64,000 nt of DNA from a virus: IMG/VR virus record IMGVR_UViG_3300028008_001363, positions 35,857-99,856 of that record. One strand, 5' to 3'. This document shows, piece by piece, positions 1 to 7,845 of this stretch. The number at the start of each line of letters is the position of its first letter. Within the stretch, counting starts at the first letter, position 1. The position numbers and the translations under genes were made by a program. The notes under the pieces were generated by a model. The model searched no databases. It saw nothing but the letters and a program-made list of their open reading frames with translations, and had not been told where the DNA came from.

Positions 1-1
1 C

Positions 2-1612
2 GAAGAAGAGTTTGACAGAAAAGTCAAAGAAGTTTTAGAAAGTAGTGCTGACACAGACGAGAAATTAGAATTCATTCATAATGTACTTCAAAACGCAGAT
101 GGTGATGGACACAACGATGAGTTGATGGTAACCAAAGCACAATTCTATGTAGGGCAAATTAAACCTAGAAACGAAGAAGATAAGAAGAAATTATCTTACA
201 TCGCAACAACATTAAGTGCATCGACAGACGAAGATAGTTATTTTGACCAAACGATGGTAGACCAAGCGATGGAATATGTTGAAGATATTATAGAACGCCC
301 AGTGGATGAAAGTGTAAACGAAGCAGATGTTGATTTAAAACCAATAGAAGGAAGTTTTGATTGGGTAAACTCAATGTCAGATGGAACACTTGAAACTCTT
401 AAATCTGCGATGAATAATGATTGGGATATGTTGGATGGTATTAAAGACCTAGCAGACTTTAAAAGAACTATTGATATTTTCTTTACCAACGAAGAAACAC
501 CAGTACCAGAAGATATCGCTAAAATATTTAATAAATTATTAGCAAGGGATGAGAAGGATATTGCTAAATTTAATGAGTTTATACGCCGTGCTTTTATAGA
601 TGCGGGAGAAGAACTTGAAGAACTGGAGACGATGTATGAAACAACTGACCACGAAGTAAGTATGGCTAGAAAAGATGTTAGCAGACTAGCAAAGTATTCT
701 TCAGAGTTAGAACAAATGCTTAGTAATGTTTCTGAAGAAGAAGGCTTACAAGGTTGGGTTCAAGCAAAGATTACTAAAGCGGCTGATTATATCTCAAGTG
801 TAAAACATTACATGGAAGGTGATACTACAGAAGTAAACGAAGCGGTACGAGATAGTTCAGAAGGCTTTGGTGGACAAGCGATAAACTTTATCCATGACTT
901 GTGTATGTTACACGATGGTGTTAAAAGAGACCCAGCAGGATTAAAATATCTTGGAAAATCTGAAATGTGGGATGAAGGCAGTATTCTAAAAGATAAAGGT
1001 AAATTAACTACTCTAATGCTTTGGGTTAAGAAAAACAAAGACGTTGTTGAAAAACGTTTTTCACGTATGTTTGGTACCTATAGCAACAGAGATGAAAATG
1101 GAAAAGTAACAGCATCAGATGGTAATCAAATTCTTAATAACATCATTAAGAAAATCCCCACAGTAAATGAAAACTTCAAAGATGTTACACCTTTTGGTTA
1201 TGGTCCTGATGATTACGATGAGAAAGATGTTGCACCTGAAGACCACGGCGGTGACTTGAAAAAGATGCAAGACACATATAAGCATAATGAAGATAGAAAC
1301 AATCATTCAGAAAACATTCTTATGTTAGCACAAGCATTCGGTGATAGAGGTGAGATTAAAGCAGTTGAAGGTCTTTTAAAGATAATCAAACGTCAAGGTC
1401 ATACGACACCTGAACAATCAGATATGATGTATAAGGCAATTCACAAGAAATATTACAAGCAATTGTTTCCAGAAACAGAAGCAGAAGGTAATGAATTTTC
1501 TGGTGCATTAGCAAAAGCAAAAATTGATGGCAAAAAGACATTTGACGTTGATGGAAAAACTTATAAAGTTAAAGAAGCACTAAGTAAACTAATAGACCAA
1601 CAGAAAATTTAA
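2..1612 (+). CDS. Partial large phage protein with repeated VNEA motifs (5' end outside window)
   Basis: The reading frame is open from position 2, so the gene starts before the window; the TTG/ATG codons at 122-127 are internal and have no ribosome binding site. I do not recognise a catalytic domain. The protein is acidic and mostly helical-looking, and it contains two copies of VNEA (in DESVNEA and TEVNEA), which resemble T4-type prohead protease sites (small or hydrophobic residue, x, Glu before Ala). It is followed 4 bases later by another gene with a capsid-type leader, so it may be a head-packaged protein or a polyprotein. The role is inferred from context only. Confidence 0.6.
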   Translation, partial: EEEFDRKVKEVLESSADTDEKLEFIHNVLQNADGDGHNDELMVTKAQFYVGQIKPRNEEDKKKLSYIATTLSASTDEDSYFDQTMVDQAMEYVEDIIERPVDESVNEADVDLKPIEGSFDWVNSMSDGTLETLKSAMNNDWDMLDGIKDLADFKRTIDIFFTNEETPVPEDIAKIFNKLLARDEKDIAKFNEFIRRAFIDAGEELEELETMYETTDHEVSMARKDVSRLAKYSSELEQMLSNVSEEEGLQGWVQAKITKAADYISSVKHYMEGDTTEVNEAVRDSSEGFGGQAINFIHDLCMLHDGVKRDPAGLKYLGKSEMWDEGSILKDKGKLTTLMLWVKKNKDVVEKRFSRMFGTYSNRDENGKVTASDGNQILNNIIKKIPTVNENFKDVTPFGYGPDDYDEKDVAPEDHGGDLKKMQDTYKHNEDRNNHSENILMLAQAFGDRGEIKAVEGLLKIIKRQGHTTPEQSDMMYKAIHKKYYKQLFPETEAEGNEFSGALAKAKIDGKKTFDVDGKTYKVKEALSKLIDQQKI

Positions 1613-1616
1613 TATA

Positions 1617-2483
1617 ATGAACTTATTTGAATTGACACAATCTAAAGCCGCACAATCAGAAGTTATTTCTGAGGGTGGTTCTATGCCAGGTGTCGGTGCT
1701 ATTCATATTGATGAAATCAATCCAACACTTATTCCATTAGAGAAAGAGTTAGGTATCGATTTAAGAAACAATGCATTAGGTAGTGTTGGTAAAAGAGAAT
1801 TCAGTGGCGACATTGATGTTGCATTAAAGATTGATGCAGACAAGATACCAGAATTCGTAGAAAGACTTAAAAAAAGTAGCCAAATAATGGACATTGCAAA
1901 GTCAAGTGTGATTATGACAAAGGTTAAAATCATGGACTTTGATAAGACTAAAGAAGATGGTAGACCAAGAACTGGATATGTTCAAGTAGATTTCATGCCA
2001 GGTGACCCAGATTGGTTAAAGACTTATTATCATTCACCAAATGAAAAAGATAGTCAGTACAAAGGTGTTTATCGTAATCTAATGATTGCCTCAATTGCTG
2101 GTAATTTAGATATAGAAAACAGTGAAGAAACAATTGATGACGGTAGACCACTTCAATCAAAAAGATTTATGTTTAGTCCGAGAGATGGACTAGTAAGAGT
2201 TTTGCGTAGACCAGTTCCAAAAGCATCAGGCAATGGATACACTAAGAAGAACAATAATAAAATTATCGATGGTCCGTGGAAGACAGCAGACTCGATTGCA
2301 AAGAATTTAAAACTAGATAATGGCGAAGACCTATATAGTTATGAGACATTAGTTACTGCAATTAAGAAGAACTTACCACCTGAAGACCAAAAGAATATAT
2401 TCACAGCATTTACTAATAACAATACGATAAAAGACATGGGCATCCCACCAGATATCCAAGAGTATGCAAAGGGTGAATTATAA
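1617..2483 (+). CDS. Nucleotidyltransferase-fold protein with capsid-targeting-like leader
   Basis: The 288-residue protein has the nucleotidyltransferase-superfamily signature: Gly-Ser at 55-56, the metal-binding pair Asp65/Asp67 in GDIDVAL, and a likely third carboxylate, Asp125, in VQVDFMPGD. Such enzymes transfer a nucleotide to protein, RNA or a small molecule; the substrate cannot be told from sequence. The N-terminus, MNLFELTQ, resembles the T4 capsid-targeting leader, and two neighbours share that style, so the enzyme may be packaged in the head and injected. The stop codon overlaps the next start (TAATG). The fold call is moderately sure; delivery in the head is inference. Confidence 0.65.
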   Translation: MNLFELTQSKAAQSEVISEGGSMPGVGAIHIDEINPTLIPLEKELGIDLRNNALGSVGKREFSGDIDVALKIDADKIPEFVERLKKSSQIMDIAKSSVIMTKVKIMDFDKTKEDGRPRTGYVQVDFMPGDPDWLKTYYHSPNEKDSQYKGVYRNLMIASIAGNLDIENSEETIDDGRPLQSKRFMFSPRDGLVRVLRRPVPKASGNGYTKKNNNKIIDGPWKTADSIAKNLKLDNGEDLYSYETLVTAIKKNLPPEDQKNIFTAFTNNNTIKDMGIPPDIQEYAKGEL

Positions 2484-3694
2484 TGAGACTAGATGAATTA
2501 GATAAGAAAATCACACAGTCTGACTTGGATGCATTAGAAGTATTCGCTGATAGAATATTTGGCAAAGTTGGTATTGATGTAGAATTTACACGTCACTTCT
2601 TAGACAGAGTAAACGATGACCGTAACGGTGAGCAAATTACTGGTAGTGAACTAACACGTCTATTCAAACAAGAATACAAACGTTGGGGTAAGCCAATCGC
2701 ACAGATGGGTCCAGATGCTGAAGCAGTAATGAAAGATTTACAGACAGATATCAATATGCCATTTGCATTAAGATGGGATAGAGATAACAATGAATTAGAT
2801 TTGATTGTTAAAACTGTTATGCGTAAGAAAGACTTTAAAACATCTAACAAAGAATTCCCAGTAGAATCAATAGAAGAAAGTCCTTCAGTAATGTCATCAC
2901 AACAAATGTTGACAAAACTATCAAAAGAAATGCAAGGCACACATACGGGCGCAATGAACCCAAACTCTGATTGGTCAAAGTTTGTTCTATCTCATAAAGG
3001 ATTTACACTTAAAGATGTACAAGTTGACCAGATACCAACAGCCGTTAACAATGACGGAATGAGTCAGGCTAATATTGAAAAATATAAACAAGCAGATTTA
3101 TCAAAATTCCCACCTATGGTAATAGGCAACGACGGATATATATTAGATGGTAATCATAGACTTCAAGCATATAAGGCACAGGGCATTAAAACAGTCAAAG
3201 CCTACATAGGCGAAGAATCTGAGATTTGGCAGTGGAACAAAGAAGACCCTAATAATCCTGAAGTATACATTCAAGGATATGGCAGACTTATGCTTAATCA
3301 AATAGAAGACAGTATAGTTGGCAAACTTAAAGAACTTACTAAGATGGCAGAACGAGGCGACTTTGAACAAATACAAAGTCTATTAGATAGAGATGTTTTA
3401 CAATTAATGATGAAATCAGTCGTTGATACAAAAGCAGAACTACAATCAACTCGTAAAAGAGGTGGACCAAAATCTCGTGGTATTAATAAAGAATCTATAT
3501 TTGATGCATTAGAAGATGATATGGCAGAAAAGTTCGATGCCGTAAAAAAGAGTGTAACAGAGTATGGTGTGGGTAAAGTCGTACCAGGAATTAATACTAC
3601 TGTTGATGTTGGACCTAACGAAATTAAGAAACAAGCCGCTAAGTTCGGTAATAAAGTCAGTAAAGACGGGTTACCTAAGAAAAATTTACGATAA
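2483..3694 (+). CDS. ParB/sulfiredoxin-like domain protein with phage N-terminal domain
   Basis: The C-terminal half contains a ParB/Srx-type motif, with PPMVIGNDGYILDGNHR around residues 210-226; DGNHR is the typical nucleotide-binding or nuclease signature of this fold. Residues 30-120 (VEFTRHFLDRVND onward) form a separate domain that I recall as a conserved unknown in marine T4-like phages. The N-terminus MRLDELDK resembles a capsid-targeting leader. It shares one base with the preceding nucleotidyltransferase gene, which implies coupled translation. ParB-like domains in phages can be nucleases or CTPases; which applies here is open. Confidence 0.6.
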   Translation: MRLDELDKKITQSDLDALEVFADRIFGKVGIDVEFTRHFLDRVNDDRNGEQITGSELTRLFKQEYKRWGKPIAQMGPDAEAVMKDLQTDINMPFALRWDRDNNELDLIVKTVMRKKDFKTSNKEFPVESIEESPSVMSSQQMLTKLSKEMQGTHTGAMNPNSDWSKFVLSHKGFTLKDVQVDQIPTAVNNDGMSQANIEKYKQADLSKFPPMVIGNDGYILDGNHRLQAYKAQGIKTVKAYIGEESEIWQWNKEDPNNPEVYIQGYGRLMLNQIEDSIVGKLKELTKMAERGDFEQIQSLLDRDVLQLMMKSVVDTKAELQSTRKRGGPKSRGINKESIFDALEDDMAEKFDAVKKSVTEYGVGKVVPGINTTVDVGPNEIKKQAAKFGNKVSKDGLPKKNLR

Positions 3695-3705
3695 AAGGCT
3701 CACAA

Positions 3706-4935
3706 GTGTATAACAAAGATACCATGTGTTATAAAACTTGGAATGATATTATCATATCGTTACCCAAGAAAACAGTTAGTTGGTGTTGTAAGACAAACTT
3801 AACTGAACAACAAACAAAAGAAACTACATTTGATTTAGATATCTTAAACAATAAAGGTATAGATTTTCTTTTCAATCATCCAATTCTTCAAAAGAGAAAA
3901 AAAGAACTAGCAACTGGTATAAGATGTGCAGATTGTCACGTATGTTGGGAATCAGAAGATAGGTCTGGAGAAAGTCATAGAACATTATATACTAATCATT
4001 CTGTTGAATTTGATTATGATACGCCTGCTACCTTTATTGAACTTGAACTGACAAACAAGTGTAATTTAGCCTGTGTATACTGTGGACCACAACTTAGTTC
4101 GAGGTGGCAAAAAGAATTAAAACAACGACATCCTGATACTGAAGATGAAATATTTCATAAAGTAATGGATTTACTGGCTGAGTATTTCAATACCAAACTA
4201 ACAAATAAACCATATATCAATATCAGTCTATTAGGTGGTGAGCCTTTCTTTACTGACCACATGTATGTATTCCTAGAATACCTTTCAAAATTCCATGTAA
4301 AATCTGAACAAGAAGTAACAGTTACAATCACAACTGGCATGGCTTTTCCTGAAAAGAAATTTACGAAATTTATTGAGTTAATTGAACGTACTCCTAACAT
4401 AATATATATTATGCAGTTATCTGGAGAAGCAATTGATAAGAGAGCAGAACTAATTCGATGGGGTCTAAACTTTGAAACGTGGGACAATAACTTAGATATG
4501 TTCTTAACAGAGTCAGCAAGATTGAAGAATTTAGTTATAGGATTTGGTTGTGCCCATAATGCCTTATCTCTGCCGTATTTCAAAGACTTTCTTGTATACA
4601 TTAATAAAAAACTGGCAAAACATGAATACAAATCTGTTGTGTGGTTTTTAATCAACTATATAGAAGACCCACAGCACTTATCCATATCAATGCTAAATAA
4701 TTATCATGCAGATGCTGTAACAGAGCAGATAGAATATATGGAGAATGAAATGACCAATCTTTATAAGAAAGATGAGTATATTACTATGCTGAGGTCACTC
4801 AGAAATCAAATTTTGAATGCGAATGTCACTACAGAGATGAAGCAAAATGCTTCAGATGAATTTAAAAGATTAGAAAATAGACGAAATATATCATTCAAAT
4901 CTGAATTCCCGCACTTCGATGAACTAGTTAAATGA
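3706..4935 (+). CDS. Radical SAM protein with N-terminal twitch-like Cys region
   Basis: The radical SAM motif CxxxCxxC lies at Cys119/123/126 (CNLACVYC), followed by GGEPFF typical of the SAM-binding core. Upstream are extra cysteines (8, 27-28, 74, 77, 80) arranged like the N-terminal twitch/SPASM-type auxiliary Fe-S domain of the minus-strand cluster proteins. I use the GTG start at 3706 because an AAGG lies about 8 bases upstream; ATG at 3724 is an in-frame alternative. This copy sits alone, 26 kb or more from its relatives, between head-leader genes. The substrate is unknown. Confidence 0.85.
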   Translation: MYNKDTMCYKTWNDIIISLPKKTVSWCCKTNLTEQQTKETTFDLDILNNKGIDFLFNHPILQKRKKELATGIRCADCHVCWESEDRSGESHRTLYTNHSVEFDYDTPATFIELELTNKCNLACVYCGPQLSSRWQKELKQRHPDTEDEIFHKVMDLLAEYFNTKLTNKPYINISLLGGEPFFTDHMYVFLEYLSKFHVKSEQEVTVTITTGMAFPEKKFTKFIELIERTPNIIYIMQLSGEAIDKRAELIRWGLNFETWDNNLDMFLTESARLKNLVIGFGCAHNALSLPYFKDFLVYINKKLAKHEYKSVVWFLINYIEDPQHLSISMLNNYHADAVTEQIEYMENEMTNLYKKDEYITMLRSLRNQILNANVTTEMKQNASDEFKRLENRRNISFKSEFPHFDELVK

Positions 4936-4942
4936 CAATTTA

Positions 4943-4950
4943 GATAAATA
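4943..4950 (+). promoter_or_regulatory. Late-promoter-like GATAAATA
   Basis: GATAAATA resembles the T4 gp55-dependent late promoter (TATAAATA). It ends only 5 bases before the ATG at 4956, so a transcript from it would be almost leaderless; no ribosome binding site is visible. Confidence 0.4.
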
Positions 4951-4955
4951 CTATT

Positions 4956-5159
4956 ATGAAAATATATGAAGTTATAGGCGAAACAACAGCAGGTGCAATC
5001 GCAACTGTGGCATCTCCATTAGGTGGCGGTGACCCTTCGGCTAGTGTATATAGTAAAAAGAAAAAGAGCAAGAAAAAGAAGGCTAAGATGGGATATAGTG
5101 CTGATGTAGGCAATTTATCATACAAGCATCCAGTCAAAACTCCAATGATTAAAAGGTAG
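4956..5159 (+). CDS. Small basic protein with capsid-targeting-like leader
   Basis: A 67-residue protein starts MKIYEVIGE, close in pattern to the T4 leader MKTYQEFIAE, with a possible protease site after IGE. A Gly/Ala/Ser-rich stretch follows, with TTAGAIATVASPLGG, and a lysine-rich patch (KKKKSKKKKAK) that could bind DNA. From memory, marine T4-like phages carry small proteins with a similar GAIATV-type segment. This looks like an internal head protein that is packed and ejected with the DNA. No enzymatic motif is present. Confidence 0.6.
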   Translation: MKIYEVIGETTAGAIATVASPLGGGDPSASVYSKKKKSKKKKAKMGYSADVGNLSYKHPVKTPMIKR

Positions 5160-5166
5160 AAGACTT

Positions 5167-7488
5167 ATGAAATTGACACAAATGATAGAACAAAAAGAAC
5201 GTCCTTACGTGGTCTTTCACGCTAAAAAAGGCAAATATGAAACTCATGCAGTATCATCTTATGATGCGGCAAAGAATGCGGCTAAACATTGGAAATTAAA
5301 ATCAACTGCTGGTGTTACACCAATGTTAGCGGATGTAGAACACGTTGCTGAAAAGTCAGATAAGAACTGTGGTTGTGGTCAAGACCCATGTGTAACATAC
5401 GGTAATAAGTCACATCAAGCAGAATCTTATGACGACTATCATGGTGATATGTCTAAAGAAGAATATGACAAAACAGTAAAAGGTTCTGAAATGGAATATT
5501 CTGTTTGGGTTGGCGGTACTGAAGTCAGTGATAATTATTTACCATATGACGAAGCAGTCAGATTATACGACAAATATAAAGCACAAGGCTATGATGATGT
5601 TCAGTTAGATGCTCGTATTAAAGAATCTGTAAATGAAGCAGAAAAGCGTTGGAAACAAACTAGTATGTCGCCAGCAGAAGCAGAAAAAGAATACGGTAAA
5701 GAAAACGTAAAAGTTAAAAAAGGTGCATTGCGTAATGGCGATGACATGGTAGAAGTATTTGTTGAATCATATTCTCCAGGTGATGAGTACGCTGATTCAG
5801 AAGGCATGGTAAGTAATTGCTGTGGTGCTCCTATGATGGACTATAACGATGGACATGGTAGATGTGGTGATTGTAAAGAAATGGCAGCCGGTGAATCTGA
5901 AGAAGAATTTTACGAAAGTTATAGTAACGATGGAAAAACAGTTACTATATCAGATTACCAACCTGAAGGCGAAGCAAACGCACATAAGAAATTTAACTTG
6001 AGAAAGCAGATACACAGAGGCGAAGATGGCAAACTAATCAAATCGCCTTATGGTGGATATAAAGTTTCATTTCATGGTAGTGCAGAAGACGTAAAAGCAT
6101 ATGCTGAAAAGAACTTAGGTGAAGCATCTAAGAAACAAAAACCTTTCTATGACAAGCCACTTAAAGAAGAAGATGCAGAAGCAATTGCGGCTAGAGATGA
6201 ATTCTTAAAAGTTATGGATATGAAACCAAAGAGTAGCAATAAAGCAATTGATACAATTAAAAAGATTGTAGCAGACAAACAAAATATGCAAGTCAAATTT
6301 GACGATGGCAAGATGAAAGTAGATTTATATACAGCATCAGCCGTTGTGGCAGTATACAATGCTGTAAACGATGCTAACAAAGAAAAAATTGATAATATGC
6401 TAAGAACTAAAGAAGGCATGCTTAGAATGTCAAACTTTGCATTTAGCAAACTTAAAGAAGGTATTGCAGAAGGCAAACGTATTGATGAGATTTTACCATT
6501 AGTTGGTGCGATAGCAGGCGCTATCGGTAGAAAAGTTGCTGGTGCGGCAGTTAAAAACGTTGCTAAAAAGGCAGCCGGTGCGGCAGCAATGGGTTCAGCA
6601 AATGCGGCTGGTAGTGCTATTGGTAATGCGGCACAAAGTTCAGGTATGAATGCTTCAGCAAAAGCAAAAGGCAAAAAACTTAATGCAGTTAAAGAAGCAG
6701 GCGGATATTATACACAACCAGTATACGACATGATTAAACAACATGGTTATCCAAAAGTAATGCATAGATTACTATCTGCCTTAGATGCAGATGTAATACA
6801 GGATTTTATAAACCGTGAGCCAGACTTAAATGAAACAGTAAATGAAGCCGACATATTAGGCGATAATTATGCGAATGTATATTATGATTACAGTGAAAGT
6901 TTTTATATGATTGATGTATATAAAGATGGCAAAAAGGTAGAAGAATATGATGATTACATTGGCGCAAATGAAGAAGGTGACCCAATCAAAGATAAGTTCT
7001 TAGAACTTGTTAAGAAAGCCGGTTTAGAACCAGAAGGACTTAATCTTATATCAACAGGTGGCGATGAACCTGATGAATACGGTGTATTTAAGAATGGTAA
7101 ATTCAACTGGGATAAGAATGAGGCATTACCTGCAGTAGGAACAGCAGTTGCTGGTGGTCTTAAGAAGGCCGCAGGTGCAGTTGGAAAATTAGCAAACAAG
7201 GCAGATACAGCGGCATTTGGTCTCAAAGCCAAATCAGGCGTTAAGTACAATGCAAATAGTCCACAAGGCAAAATGATTAGAAACATGGCTAAAAATGGCA
7301 AAACTCAAGGTGCTAGAAGCGATGCAAAGAAGGACCTAGTTAAAGGTACAGTTGCTGACTTGAAAAAGAAAGTCGGTGGTATTGGCGGTATTATGAAAAC
7401 TGCGGCAGGTTCATCTGGTTTCTTACCAGCATCCAAACAGTTCGCACAAGACATGATTGAAAAAGCAATCAAGGACGCTGACAAATAA
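5167..7488 (+). CDS. Large multi-domain internal-head-type protein with protease-site-like linkers
   Basis: The 773-residue protein begins MKLTQMIEQ, another leader-like N-terminus. It looks like several small domains joined by sites of the form VNE/A (157-158), LGE/A (319-320), VKE/A (510-511) and VNE/A (560-561), which resemble T4-type prohead protease cuts. Visible parts include a Cys-rich CGCGQDPC near residue 68-75, a zinc-ribbon-like NCCGAP...CGDC at 217-236, and an Ala/Gly-rich stretch near 455-495 that may associate with membranes. I infer a polyprotein of internal head peptides. No catalytic residues are recognisable. Confidence 0.55.
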   Translation: MKLTQMIEQKERPYVVFHAKKGKYETHAVSSYDAAKNAAKHWKLKSTAGVTPMLADVEHVAEKSDKNCGCGQDPCVTYGNKSHQAESYDDYHGDMSKEEYDKTVKGSEMEYSVWVGGTEVSDNYLPYDEAVRLYDKYKAQGYDDVQLDARIKESVNEAEKRWKQTSMSPAEAEKEYGKENVKVKKGALRNGDDMVEVFVESYSPGDEYADSEGMVSNCCGAPMMDYNDGHGRCGDCKEMAAGESEEEFYESYSNDGKTVTISDYQPEGEANAHKKFNLRKQIHRGEDGKLIKSPYGGYKVSFHGSAEDVKAYAEKNLGEASKKQKPFYDKPLKEEDAEAIAARDEFLKVMDMKPKSSNKAIDTIKKIVADKQNMQVKFDDGKMKVDLYTASAVVAVYNAVNDANKEKIDNMLRTKEGMLRMSNFAFSKLKEGIAEGKRIDEILPLVGAIAGAIGRKVAGAAVKNVAKKAAGAAAMGSANAAGSAIGNAAQSSGMNASAKAKGKKLNAVKEAGGYYTQPVYDMIKQHGYPKVMHRLLSALDADVIQDFINREPDLNETVNEADILGDNYANVYYDYSESFYMIDVYKDGKKVEEYDDYIGANEEGDPIKDKFLELVKKAGLEPEGLNLISTGGDEPDEYGVFKNGKFNWDKNEALPAVGTAVAGGLKKAAGAVGKLANKADTAAFGLKAKSGVKYNANSPQGKMIRNMAKNGKTQGARSDAKKDLVKGTVADLKKKVGGIGGIMKTAAGSSGFLPASKQFAQDMIEKAIKDADK

Positions 7489-7501
7489 TCATAAAAACCT
7501 A

Positions 7502-7530
7502 TTGACTTTGTAAGTCACTTATGTTAATAT
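7502..7530 (+). promoter_or_regulatory. Sigma-70-like promoter for dsbA-like/DNA polymerase
   Basis: TTGACT (7502-7507) and TAATAT (7525-7530) are separated by 17 bases. The expected start near 7537 falls inside the left arm of the adjoining hairpin. Confidence 0.65.
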
Positions 7531-7532
7531 AT

Positions 7533-7559
7533 AAAGAGTGTGTAAAAGCACTCTTTTTT
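7533..7559 (+). terminator. Rho-independent terminator
   Basis: AAAGAGTG (7533-7540) pairs perfectly with CACTCTTT (7549-7556) around an 8-base loop and runs into a T tract to 7559. It would stop transcription of the upstream head-protein block. A transcript from the overlapping promoter would lack part of the left arm and so could escape. Confidence 0.75.
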
Positions 7560-7584
7560 ATTGTCCAACTTATAGGAGATTTAT

Positions 7585-7845
7585 ATGTCAATTGACGCAA
7601 TTAACGAAGAAGAAAAAGCAAAACTCATTCAATTAGTGAACGAAGGTTGTTTAGTTCTACAAGAATGTGAAGACCTGAAAGGTGGATTACGTGATACTGT
7701 AAGAGCAATTGCTGAAGAAATCGATGTTAAACCATCAGTATTGAACAAAGCAATATCTGTGGCACACAAAGCCAAATTAGCAGAGACTCGTGCCGACTTT
7801 GAAGATATGGAAACTATCCTAGAAACAGTAGGTCGCACTCTTTGA
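7585..7845 (+). CDS. dsbA: DsbA-like double-stranded DNA-binding protein
   Basis: An 86-residue helical protein in the size range of T4 DsbA, a double-stranded DNA-binding protein that enhances late transcription. The C-terminal pattern, VKPSVLNKAISVAHK followed by an acidic helix, matches my memory of DsbA homologues in marine T4-like phages. It has a good ribosome binding site (TAGGAG) and overlaps the polymerase start by 4 bases. The family assignment rests on pattern memory rather than a catalytic motif. Confidence 0.6.
   Translation: MSIDAINEEEKAKLIQLVNEGCLVLQECEDLKGGLRDTVRAIAEEIDVKPSVLNKAISVAHKAKLAETRADFEDMETILETVGRTL

Noticed and set aside
122-127. True start of the first gene at TTG 122 or ATG 125
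   Set aside because: The frame is open to the window edge and there is no ribosome binding site before these codons, so the gene most likely begins outside.
4155-4655. A 166-residue minus-strand open frame
   Set aside because: It is fully antisense to the radical SAM gene at 3706-4935, which has clear motifs.
6147-6674. A 175-residue minus-strand open frame, rich in Ala/Leu/Ile
   Set aside because: It lies antisense within the 773-residue plus-strand gene; its composition is the mirror of that gene's Ala/Gly-rich coding, and it has no ribosome binding site.
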